NCBI GenBank assembly: GCA_020025545.1
Contig: JAHHRX010000018.1
Span: 1 to 41,055, forward strand
DNA from: Oscillospiraceae bacterium
Lineage (GTDB): Bacteria; Bacillota; Clostridia; Oscillospirales; Oscillospiraceae
DNA: 41,055 bases
Direction: 5' to 3'
Positions within the stretch are counted from its first letter, which is position 1; each line of letters opens with the position of its first letter. A model generated the notes under the pieces. It had not been told where the DNA came from, did no database searches, and was given only the letters and a program-made list of their open reading frames with translations. A program made the translations under genes and the position numbers. This document shows positions 33,964 to 40,935 of this stretch, piece after piece.

Positions 33964-33992
33964 TTGAATTTTCAAATTTCATCCCTTAAAAT
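33964..33992 (+). promoter_or_regulatory. Candidate promoter of the PdaA-like gene
   Basis: TTGAAT (33964-33969) and TAAAAT (33987-33992) are 17 bases apart. The start near 33999 would leave a very short leader with the ribosome site at its 5' end, so this call is weak. A sporulation sigma factor may be used instead. Confidence 0.35.
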
Positions 33993-34013
33993 ACAGAAAA
34001 GGAGGCAGCAACT

Positions 34014-35018
34014 ATGAAAAGAAGAATCTTTACCGTTTTTCTGTCCGTACTGCTTTTATGCACGACAATCCTACCCGGATGTACGCATCAGCCCCCCGCC
34101 GAAACGACACCAGCCACTACATCTCCCGGCACTGCGCCCCCGGAAACAGAGACTGCATTCTCCCCTACTGCGGTCCCCACGGAGGCCACCGCTGAACCTA
34201 CACAACCACCGACGGTTCCTCCGACGGAAGCACCGACGGTTCCTCCGACGGAAGTGCCGACAGAGCCGGGCGACGAGCGCATCGGTAAGCTGTACACACG
34301 CAATCAGCTGGAAGCCATGGAAAATGAGCAGCGTGGCTACGGCCCCGGCCCCAACCGTCCGCAATTCAATAACCGGCCCGAATATGCACTGGATGAGCAA
34401 AAGCGCTTCGGCAAATACGATGCCCATTTCATCGCCCCGGACAACGGCAGGATTTATCTGACCTTTGACTGCGGCTATGACTACAAGACGCCCGAAGGCG
34501 TATCCGTCACAGAGATGATTCTGGACGTTCTGAAGGAAAAAGGTGTCAAGGGTACTTTCTTCGTGACCTTAGGCTTCTGTAAAACCAGCCCGCAGCTGGT
34601 CAGGCGAATGATTAACGAGGGCCACACTGTCGGCAATCATACCCATCATCACAAAGCCATGCCAACCCTCACCGTCGATGAGATGGTTTCTGAAATTACA
34701 TCTGTACATAACTATGTTCAGGAAAACTTCGGCTACAAGATGCACCTGTTCCGTCCTCCGGAGGGCGCATTCTCTACCCGTACTTTGGCGCTGACGCAAA
34801 GTCTGGGTTATGAGACCGTCCATTGGAGCTTTGCCCACCGTGACTGGGACCCCGAAAAGCAGCCAGACATTCCGGAATCTCTGAAAAAAGTGCTGGACAA
34901 GGCACATTCCGGTGCTATCTATCTGCTCCACGCACAGTCTCTTACAAATGCCGCCCTCCTTCCTGACGCCATTGACGGCTTCCGTGCAAAGGGCTTTACC
35001 ATTGATGTTCTCAAGTAA
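34014..35018 (+). CDS. PdaA-like polysaccharide deacetylase lipoprotein
   Basis: A 334-residue exported lipoprotein. The signal peptide ends in the lipobox LPGC, with the lipidated cysteine at C23. A Pro/Thr/Glu-rich linker (about residues 27-86) contains a duplicated octapeptide. The NodB-type domain (about 145-334) resembles PdaA, which makes muramic delta-lactam in spore cortex: YLTFDCGYD (D152, then C153 where Asn or Asp is usual), TFFVT, the HxxxH pair H209/H213 and FRPPEGAFS. GGAGG is 8 bases before the ATG. It is convergent with another deacetylase gene across a shared terminator. Cortex or vegetative wall are both possible targets. Confidence 0.87.
   Translation: MKRRIFTVFLSVLLLCTTILPGCTHQPPAETTPATTSPGTAPPETETAFSPTAVPTEATAEPTQPPTVPPTEAPTVPPTEVPTEPGDERIGKLYTRNQLEAMENEQRGYGPGPNRPQFNNRPEYALDEQKRFGKYDAHFIAPDNGRIYLTFDCGYDYKTPEGVSVTEMILDVLKEKGVKGTFFVTLGFCKTSPQLVRRMINEGHTVGNHTHHHKAMPTLTVDEMVSEITSVHNYVQENFGYKMHLFRPPEGAFSTRTLALTQSLGYETVHWSFAHRDWDPEKQPDIPESLKKVLDKAHSGAIYLLHAQSLTNAALLPDAIDGFRAKGFTIDVLK
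34207..34254 (+). repeat. 24-bp perfect tandem duplication in the Pro/Thr linker
   Basis: Two identical 24-base units (34207-34230 and 34231-34254), starting CACCGACGGTTCC, lie head to tail and in frame inside the linker of the PdaA-like gene. They encode two copies of an eight-residue PTVPPTE-type unit. A third, diverged start follows. The array is a likely site of slippage and linker length variation. Confidence 0.88.
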
Positions 35019-35026
35019 ACATACGC

Positions 35027-35062
35027 AAAAAGGCCGCAGCAGCCGCTGCGGTCTTTTCTTTT
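35027..35062. terminator. Bidirectional terminator between the two deacetylase genes
   Basis: The stem CCGCAGC/GCTGCGG (35034-35040 with 35045-35051), lengthened by GA and A/T pairs, has the loop AGCC. It is flanked by AAAAA on the left and CTTTTCTTTT on the right and lies between two convergent genes. Confidence 0.9.
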
Positions 35063-36470
35063 AGTTATTGACTCTGTGATGGCAAGTGGGACTGCTGGGG
35101 GTCAGAGCCTGGAAAGTATATCCGTGTTCCTGTCCCCAAATGATGATCCGCTCAACAGCATCCACGCTGAAGCTCTTAATGTCGTGCTGGAGCAGCACTG
35201 CTGTTTTGTGATTGCCGATACTCTTAATGGCATTACGGTACACATCGTCTGCTGTCTTGGCACCGCCTGCGTCCATGCTGTCCGCATTCCAGTCAAAGTA
35301 CTGATAGCCCTTTTCCGTAACTGCCTTGGTAAGACGGGTCATAATGCCGGGGCTGTAATTTTTGCTGATGGCATTGGAGCTGCCGCCGGGGAAACGCATA
35401 AGGGTTGTCCAAATGCCGGTCTTATCATGGATAATTTGGCGCATAGCGTCAAAATCCTGAAAGAATGCCTCATCGCTGGCATACAGCTTTTTATAATCGT
35501 GCGTCAGCGTATGTACGCCGATTGCGTGGCCGTCTGCTGCAATCTTGGGAAGCAGATCCACATATTTCGTGTTCACAACAAAGAAGGTTGCCTTTGCATT
35601 GTACTTTTTGAGAACTTCCAGCAGTTTTTCCGTATAGGGACCGGGGCCATCGTCAAAGGTCAGATAAATGACTTTGCTTTCTCCCTCCACGGTTACCTTT
35701 CTGGTCACCTCAGTCGTGTTGCCGTGGGCATCTGTAACGGTGTAGGTAATGGTATAGGTGCCTCCCCTGTTGGTATCTACCGTGCCGTTCACGGCTACCT
35801 TGTCGGTAATATCACCGTCACAATTGTCGTTTGCCTTGAAGCCGGGCTCCTGATAGCTTTCGCCCGCCTTGAGCTTGATTTCAGTTTCACCTTCCAAAGT
35901 GATGACAGGCGCTACCTCATCGCCGTAAACAAGGTCACGGTACACAGTTACCGTGTTTCCGGAGGAATCCGTCACGGTATAGCTGATACGCTCAGCTTCT
36001 TCCTGACGCTGGACCCTGTCGGTGATGTCGCCGTCATAGTTGTCCGTTGCCGTGAAGCCTTCTTCCTGATAGGCTGCTCCCGGCAGAAGTACATACCCGG
36101 GAGTTGTATGCAGTGTAATGACAGGCTTTGTGGTGTCTACCACCTTAACCGTGCGGTTTTCTACCTCCACGCGGCGATTTGCCTGTACATAATAGGTGAT
36201 GGTATACTCTCCCAGCTTGTTTACATCCACTGTCCCCTCTGCCTCGACAGCAAGTGGTTGTCCGTCCTTTACAGCATTTGCACCGGGGTCGGTAAACTCT
36301 GTGCCATACTCCACAATCATGGTTTTATCGCCGTTCAGTGATGCCTCAATATTGACATGAGGCACAAAGAAGGCACCGATTACCAGCATCGTGAGCACAA
36401 CAGCGCAGACAATGATTGCATTTATCAGAACATTGTTCTGTTTTCTTGCACGTTTCTCGCTCAAACTCAC
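35061..36470 (-). CDS. Membrane-anchored polysaccharide deacetylase with three Ig-like domains
   Basis: A 469-residue protein with a short cytoplasmic tail, one membrane anchor (about residues 14-37), three bacterial Ig-like modules of the DUF5011/HYR type (about 40-111, 115-185, 190-262) with repeated DPG/EEGF/EPGF and DGDIT elements, and a NodB domain (about 268-460). Metal and catalytic motifs are complete: TFDDGPG (D273, D274), HTLTH (H320, H324), RFPGGSS and LLQHD. It probably removes acetyl groups from peptidoglycan on the cell surface, as PgdA does. The annotated start is GTG at 36470. TTG at 36464 has the better spacing to AGAGG. Confidence 0.9.
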   Translation of the reverse strand: MSLSEKRARKQNNVLINAIIVCAVVLTMLVIGAFFVPHVNIEASLNGDKTMIVEYGTEFTDPGANAVKDGQPLAVEAEGTVDVNKLGEYTITYYVQANRRVEVENRTVKVVDTTKPVITLHTTPGYVLLPGAAYQEEGFTATDNYDGDITDRVQRQEEAERISYTVTDSSGNTVTVYRDLVYGDEVAPVITLEGETEIKLKAGESYQEPGFKANDNCDGDITDKVAVNGTVDTNRGGTYTITYTVTDAHGNTTEVTRKVTVEGESKVIYLTFDDGPGPYTEKLLEVLKKYNAKATFFVVNTKYVDLLPKIAADGHAIGVHTLTHDYKKLYASDEAFFQDFDAMRQIIHDKTGIWTTLMRFPGGSSNAISKNYSPGIMTRLTKAVTEKGYQYFDWNADSMDAGGAKTADDVYRNAIKSIGNHKTAVLLQHDIKSFSVDAVERIIIWGQEHGYTFQALTPSSPTCHHRVNN

Positions 36471-36511
36471 AAACCTCTTTTCCTATGGATTACCCAATTT
36501 ATTTCCAGCCC

Positions 36512-36540
36512 ATTATAATACATAATTCGCCAAATTAAAA
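36512..36540 (-). promoter_or_regulatory. Candidate promoter of the Ig-deacetylase gene
   Basis: A perfect TATAAT (36517-36512) on the minus strand has a weak -35, TTTTAA (36540-36535), 17 bases upstream. The start near 36505 gives a leader of about 35 bases. Confidence 0.5.
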
Positions 36541-36550
36541 GTATTTTTTA

Positions 36551-37402
36551 TCAATTTCGGGAATTTTCTTTTGTATCAAACAACATTTTCACCAAAGTCG
36601 GAAGTGCTGTCTCAAATTTCACCCCGTACCAATGGGCAGGGTTCTCATACGTGTTTTGAATGGCAAGCGCCGTAAAGTCCGCAGCAATTTTCACTGCTTC
36701 CTCCACCGTTTTCTCCTGCATCCATGCCCCAACAAATGCCGAAGCAAAAATATCCCCGGTTCCGTGATAGCTTCTGGCAATCTTCGGATGGGAATACTGC
36801 CAGAGCTTTCCGTTGCGATAAACAGTCACGCCGGTTTGTCCTGCCTTGCCGCCCACACCGGTCAGCACGATAAAATCACAAATTCGGCTTAGTTTTTCCA
36901 AAATTATCTGGATCTCTTCCTGCGGATAGTCCTCCCGATATGCTTCACCGGTCAGAAGGCAGGCCTCTGTTAAATTGGGAATCAGCACATCTGCATGCGT
37001 GCACAGCTCCCGCATATCCGCCACATAGCTATCGTCAAAGCCTCTGTACAGTTTTCCGTTGTCAGCCATAGCCGGATCCACAATCCTGGCACATCCCGGA
37101 TTTGCCATCGTATCAAAGATTTCCGCTGCCAGCCGGATTTGCTCTCCGGACCCGAGATAACCCGTATAAATACCGTCAAATGCAATTCCCTCACGCTTCC
37201 AATGGCTACAGATTCCGGGGATTTCCTGCGTAAGATCCCGAAAAGTATATCCGTCAAAGCCACCGGAATGGGTAGAAAGCACCGCCGACGGCAGAATACA
37301 GGTTTCATGTCCGCAGACAGATAAAATCGGCAGTGCCACAGTCATAGAGCATTGCCCTGCGCAGGAGATATCCTGCATTGTCAAAATTCTTTTATATGTC
37401 AT
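36551..37402 (-). CDS. Pyridoxamine/pyridoxal kinase (PdxY/PdxK family)
   Basis: A 283-residue ribokinase-superfamily enzyme that phosphorylates B6 vitamers for pyridoxal phosphate salvage. Evidence is the N-terminal QDISCAGQCSMTVALPILS, VLSTHSGGFDGYTFRDLT, the middle region VLIPNLTEACLLTG and the anion-hole motif HGTGDIFASAF, where D is the catalytic base. GGGGGAAA precedes the ATG. It follows a PfkB-type kinase gene with a hairpin between them. Confidence 0.9.
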   Translation of the reverse strand: MTYKRILTMQDISCAGQCSMTVALPILSVCGHETCILPSAVLSTHSGGFDGYTFRDLTQEIPGICSHWKREGIAFDGIYTGYLGSGEQIRLAAEIFDTMANPGCARIVDPAMADNGKLYRGFDDSYVADMRELCTHADVLIPNLTEACLLTGEAYREDYPQEEIQIILEKLSRICDFIVLTGVGGKAGQTGVTVYRNGKLWQYSHPKIARSYHGTGDIFASAFVGAWMQEKTVEEAVKIAADFTALAIQNTYENPAHWYGVKFETALPTLVKMLFDTKENSRN

Positions 37403-37425
37403 TTTGTTTCCCCCATAAAACGAAC

Positions 37426-37449
37426 CGGGGAGATGAAAATATCTCCCCG
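37426..37449 (-). terminator. Hairpin between the two kinase genes, possible weak terminator
   Basis: The stem CGGGGAGAT/ATCTCCCCG with a 6-base loop is followed on the minus strand by GGTTCGTTTTATG, a poor T tract. It begins 9 bases after the PfkB-type gene. It may attenuate read-through to the pyridoxamine kinase gene, or stabilise the 3' end. Confidence 0.55.
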
Positions 37450-37457
37450 ATCATGCA

Positions 37458-38390
37458 TCAATCTACCACATCAATATCAAGGCCAAGCTCTCGAGGCAGG
37501 AACCGGGGGCAGACATTCTCCGCAGTTGCCACAACGGATGCTGCCAGATGGGATCCGATCTCACAGGCCTGCTGCAGGTTTTTGCCGTAGGTAAGACCGA
37601 TTGCCGCACCGGCACAGAATGCGTCTCCTGCTCCGGTGGTATCATTCACTGCCACCTTTCTGGCAGGACAGTAACCGCTGTCACCCTGCATATCTGCATA
37701 TACTGCGCCCTGAACGCCCATGGTAACAATCATCCGGGGAATTCTGGCGTGGGGTACCTTCATAGCCAGCACCTGCTGCATCTGCGCCGGGGAAAGATCG
37801 GAATAGTCATTGGAAAACAGTATTCCCGCCTCCTGCTGGTTACATACGAAACAGGCAACGCTTTGCAAAAAATCTCTGCGTTCCAGAGCAATGCTCATGT
37901 TGGAAACCACCGCATAGACATCCTTGTGGTACTTTTCTGCCAACTTGAAGACACGCTTCACGATTTCTTTTTCCAAGTCGATTTCAATGATGATGCTGTC
38001 TGCATCCGCAAAGATCTCGTCGCCCTTTTCATCCAGTATATCCGCAATCGGGCTGAGATCCGGGCGTTTGGAAACCGAGGCGTATACATCTCCGTCATTT
38101 CCGAAAACCGCCAGCCATGTTCCCATACCGTTGGGGGTAACGCGGATATAATCGGTATTGACCTTGTGGCTCTTTAACTTTCTCAGAACATCATTACTAA
38201 TACCCGACTCGTCCAGCAGGCTGACAAGTGTGGGGCGAAGCTCACAGTTTGCCACATCCTCCACCACATTGCGGGCTACGCCGCCGTGGATCTGCTCAAT
38301 TCTGCCTGCATTCCGCCCCGTCGGGATGAAGGCTCCTTCCGGGTATCCTTTAATATCTACAAATACTGCGCCGATTACAACAATGCCCAT
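37458..38390 (-). CDS. PfkB-family carbohydrate or nucleoside kinase
   Basis: A 310-residue PfkB kinase. The N-terminal signature GGVARNVVEDVA fits the GG-x-x-x-N substrate-binding motif, and NDTTGAGDAFCAGAAIG carries the GAGD catalytic Asp. The closest subfamily by eye is pseudouridine kinase (PsuK), because of GGVARN, but the substrate is not settled. Partner genes such as psuG are not nearby. GGAGG lies 9 bases before the ATG, and an extended -10 promoter is upstream. Confidence 0.85.
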   Translation of the reverse strand: MGIVVIGAVFVDIKGYPEGAFIPTGRNAGRIEQIHGGVARNVVEDVANCELRPTLVSLLDESGISNDVLRKLKSHKVNTDYIRVTPNGMGTWLAVFGNDGDVYASVSKRPDLSPIADILDEKGDEIFADADSIIIEIDLEKEIVKRVFKLAEKYHKDVYAVVSNMSIALERRDFLQSVACFVCNQQEAGILFSNDYSDLSPAQMQQVLAMKVPHARIPRMIVTMGVQGAVYADMQGDSGYCPARKVAVNDTTGAGDAFCAGAAIGLTYGKNLQQACEIGSHLAASVVATAENVCPRFLPRELGLDIDVVD

Positions 38391-38425
38391 CGTTTAATTC
38401 CTCCGTTACAATTGCAGATAGGCGT

Positions 38426-38434
38426 ATTATACCA
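38426..38434 (-). promoter_or_regulatory. Extended -10 promoter of the PfkB-type gene
   Basis: TGGTATAAT on the minus strand (38434-38426) is a perfect extended -10 with no good -35. It lies about 35 bases before the gene start. Confidence 0.6.
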
Positions 38435-38507
38435 CAAATGCAGGACAAGCCGGTATAATGCAGCCAAATTTTTTGCTCCGCCGTCAGGCAGTGGAAAAAT
38501 GCAATCA

Positions 38508-38544
38508 ATATGTATAACATCTGTTTTGCGGCTATTATACATAT
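38508..38544. promoter_or_regulatory. 10-bp inverted repeat, possible operator
   Basis: The arms ATATGTATAA (38508-38517) and TTATACATAT (38535-38544) are exact complements around 17 bases. The site is about 75 bases upstream of the PfkB-type promoter and about 150 bases before the guaA promoter. A dimeric regulator could bind it. The alternative is an AT-rich RNA hairpin. Confidence 0.45.
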
Positions 38545-38691
38545 AAAACGACTGAAAATCAACCGCCTGTATCGTCATTTCCTTCGAAAAGATGTCATCC
38601 GGTGCTTTGTTGATAATTACCATTTCTAAGCGATTTTTTTGTATATTTACGCTCATAGATGCTAATATTTTTGAGCGATGCATTTCCTTTA

Positions 38692-38720
38692 TTGCAATCC
38701 CTAAAAACATCATTTATAAT
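38692..38720 (+). promoter_or_regulatory. Sigma-A promoter of guaA
   Basis: TTGCAA (38692-38697) and a perfect TATAAT (38715-38720) with a 17-base spacer. The start near 38727 leaves a leader of about 44 bases, too short for a riboswitch. Confidence 0.82.
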
Positions 38721-38770
38721 AGCGTTATTAACTAAAAACACTCTGACACCATGGAAAGTGAGGAACATTT

Positions 38771-40057
38771 ATGAAGCAAGACATGATCCTTATTCTCGAC
38801 CTTGGCAGCGAGGAAAATCCTGCGCTGGCACGAAAAATCCGATCCCTCGGTGTTTATTCCGAGATCCACCCCCACGACATTTCCCAAGAGACACTTTCCG
38901 CATTGCCCGGAGTAAAGGGCATTATTCTGAACGGCGGACGCAATCGTGTCGTAGACGGTCAGGAGATTGATGCCGGCAAGCATATTTATAACTGCGGTCT
39001 TCCGATTTTGGCCCTTGACCATAAGGGCAGCGCCCCCCTCGCCGTGGGCGAAGATGGCGACCGTCAGCTGCGCAGCTTCGTATTTGACACCTGTGGCGCT
39101 GAGCCCAACTGGAATATGGAAAACTTCATTTCCGATCAGGTGGAGCTGATCCGTCAGACTGTCGGCGATAAGAAAGTGCTGCTGGCTCTGTCCGGCGGCG
39201 TGGATTCTTCCGTAGTTGCCGCTTTGCTCATCAAAGCTATCGGTGCTCAGCTCACCTGTGTTCATGTGAACCACGGCCTGCTCCGCAAGGGCGAACCCGA
39301 GCAGGTTATAAAAGTGTTCCGGGAAGAAATGGGTGCAAATCTCGTCTATGTGGATGCCACCGATCGTTTCCTGGATAAGCTGGCCGGTGTCTCCGAGCCT
39401 GAAAAGAAGCGTAAGATTATCGGTGCCGAGTTCATCCGTGTGTTCGAAGAAGAAGCCCGGAAATTGAGCGGAATTGAGTTTCTGGCACAGGGTACCATCT
39501 ACCCCGACATTATCGAATCCGGTACCAAGACCGTAAAAGCCGTTAAGTCTCACCACAATGTAGGCGGACTTCCCGAGGATCTGCAGTTCACACTGGTTGA
39601 GCCCCTCAAGATGCTCTTTAAGGATGAGGTCCGTGCCTGTGGTCTGGCTTTGGGCCTGCCCCACTCCATGGTATTCCGTCAGCCCTTCCCCGGCCCCGGC
39701 CTGGGAGTCCGCTGTCTGGGTGCAATCACCCGGGATCGTCTGGAGGCAGTCCGTGAATCTGATGCTATCCTGCGTGAGGAGTTTGCCAAGAATGGTCTGG
39801 AAGGCAAGGTCTGGCAGTATTTCACCGCTATTCCTGATATTAAGAGCGTAGGCGTCCGGGATAATAAGCGGGCAGACGAATGGTGTGTTATCATTCGTGC
39901 GGTCAATACCATTGATGCCATGACCGCCAGTGTCGAAAATGTCCCCTTCCCCCTGCTGCAGCATATTACCCAGCGTATCACAAATGAGGTCCCCGGCGTT
40001 AACCGTGTCCTCTTTGACCTCACCCCCAAGCCCACCGGCACCATTGAGTGGGAATGA
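38771..40057 (+). CDS. guaA: GMP synthetase with truncated, apparently inactive glutaminase domain
   Basis: Makes GMP from XMP and ATP. The ATP pyrophosphatase part is intact, with the PP-loop SGGVDSS (141-147), VNHGLLRKGE, KSHHNVGGLP and the C-terminal dimer domain ending TGTIEWE. The protein has 428 residues against about 510-525 in the family. The start ILILDLGS to GLPILALDH (residues 5-83) aligns with the GATase domain, but the GxCYGMQ cysteine motif is replaced by ALDHKGS. About 85 residues, including the FHPE His and Glu, are missing before the conserved LRxFxFDxCG. The frame is continuous. Such an enzyme would need free ammonia or a separate amidotransferase. TGAGGA precedes the ATG. 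Confidence 0.95.
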   Translation: MKQDMILILDLGSEENPALARKIRSLGVYSEIHPHDISQETLSALPGVKGIILNGGRNRVVDGQEIDAGKHIYNCGLPILALDHKGSAPLAVGEDGDRQLRSFVFDTCGAEPNWNMENFISDQVELIRQTVGDKKVLLALSGGVDSSVVAALLIKAIGAQLTCVHVNHGLLRKGEPEQVIKVFREEMGANLVYVDATDRFLDKLAGVSEPEKKRKIIGAEFIRVFEEEARKLSGIEFLAQGTIYPDIIESGTKTVKAVKSHHNVGGLPEDLQFTLVEPLKMLFKDEVRACGLALGLPHSMVFRQPFPGPGLGVRCLGAITRDRLEAVRESDAILREEFAKNGLEGKVWQYFTAIPDIKSVGVRDNKRADEWCVIIRAVNTIDAMTASVENVPFPLLQHITQRITNEVPGVNRVLFDLTPKPTGTIEWE

Positions 40058-40133
40058 TCTCATAACCTGACTTTCCCGGTTCAAGAGCCGGAAAAGTAGC
40101 GATTTCGGAGCTTCGTGGCAACGAAATGGCAAC
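40046..40133 (+). other. Possible attachment-site region at the guaA 3' end
   Basis: The last bases of guaA, GAGTGGGAATGA (40046-40057), match the sequence known as the core attachment site of guaA-specific integrases. Downstream lie two direct repeats TGGCAAC (40116-40122, 40127-40133), 11 bases apart, like arm-type integrase sites, and a hairpin CTTTCCCGG/CCGGAAAAG (40071-40096, one mismatch, no T run). The integrase itself is not in the window. Confidence 0.4.
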
Positions 40134-40152
40134 AAATTTTCATTATTGATAG

Positions 40153-40196
40153 AAAAAGAGCTAACTGGTTTTGTTAAACCGGTTAGCTCTTTTTTT
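40153..40196. terminator. Strong bidirectional terminator after guaA
   Basis: A 19-bp stem (40153-40171 with 40176-40194, one T-G wobble), loop TGTT, is flanked by an A run and a T run. It can end guaA transcripts and those of the minus-strand gene whose stop is at 40195. Confidence 0.93.
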
Positions 40197-40875
40197 AGTT
40201 ATTTACGGACAAAAAATCGAATAACTGTGGTGATCTGGAAATTTTGGGTGAACTCAATATATCGTAAAGGATGTGCCCCATTTCTTTTTTTACGGTGTAG
40301 TCAAAGGCATTATAGTCGTGGTCGGTGTCGGTCTCTGCTTTTTGCAAATGAACCCGATTACGCAAATCACGTAAACGATTAAGGGCGGGATAAATCAAAT
40401 GATCGATTTCTAAAGCGCTATGGTGCTTATTTAGGATCTTGATAAAATCATCTAAATTCATTCGTAAATCAAACTCATCAACTTCTTGGAAAAGTTCCGT
40501 TCGTACAATAATTTGTCCGCATGAGAAGTTTGTCTTGTTTGATGTAGTGATACCCAAACTTTCTAATTTTGATGTTTTCCACCAGCCATTAGAATGCACG
40601 ATATTAGAAAAAACACCTTCAAGTATTGACATTGAAGTGATTACATAAGTTTTGACCAACATTGTGTATATGACAGAAGATACATTCAGCTCGCTGAATT
40701 CCTTTTCTAAAAATTCAATATATTGAATGTTGTAAGAAAGATTTTTAGCAAGAGCTCCTGTATTCGGAACTGCATAATCTAAAATCCAGTTGTTTTGGTA
40801 GGATGGAATCGAAGCGGGATACCATCGTTCAGTATAATTTTTTTCAGTGATTAAAGTTTCTAATGATAACGGCAT
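40195..40875 (-). CDS. Orphan protein with HEPN-like RNRVH motif, probably accessory
   Basis: A 226-residue, mainly helical, soluble protein that I cannot place in a family. Near the C-terminus LRDLRNRVHL (R172, N173, H176) resembles the RNxxxH or Rx4-6H motif of HEPN ribonucleases, preceded by a helix with a polar Glu (E85). HEPN proteins are common in abortive infection and toxin systems, so a defence role is possible but not shown. GGGAGGGG 5 bases upstream fixes the ATG at 40875. The ATG at 40905 has no ribosome site. The gene is clearly richer in A+T than guaA and the rest of the window, which suggests transfer. Confidence 0.65.
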   Translation of the reverse strand: MPLSLETLITEKNYTERWYPASIPSYQNNWILDYAVPNTGALAKNLSYNIQYIEFLEKEFSELNVSSVIYTMLVKTYVITSMSILEGVFSNIVHSNGWWKTSKLESLGITTSNKTNFSCGQIIVRTELFQEVDEFDLRMNLDDFIKILNKHHSALEIDHLIYPALNRLRDLRNRVHLQKAETDTDHDYNAFDYTVKKEMGHILYDILSSPKISRSPQLFDFLSVNN

Positions 40876-40935
40876 GACAGCCCCTCCCGTTGTTACTTCT
40901 CCCATAAGGTTATTTTGTTGTTCCGGACAAATGTG

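Larger units (their letters stand above)
38391..38770. other. 380-base regulatory gap between the PfkB-type gene and guaA
   Basis: No convincing gene is present. The gap holds the extended -10 promoter of the PfkB-type gene (38426-38434), a long AT-rich dyad (38508-38544), a second smaller dyad CGCTCA/TGAGCG (38650-38677) and the guaA promoter (38692-38720). No riboswitch is recognisable. Confidence 0.7.

Noticed and set aside
35076..36341. 421-codon open frame opposite the Ig-deacetylase gene
   Set aside because: The minus-strand product has clear domains and motifs; the plus-strand frame is a shadow.
38375..38713. 112-codon minus-strand open frame in the PfkB-guaA gap
   Set aside because: It covers both the PfkB-type promoter and the dyad, overlaps the PfkB-type gene start, and lacks a ribosome site and protein-like composition.
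38950..39120. Frameshift in guaA as the cause of the missing glutaminase motifs
   Set aside because: The frame is continuous and conserved residues on both sides are in the same frame, so an in-frame deletion fits better than a frameshift.
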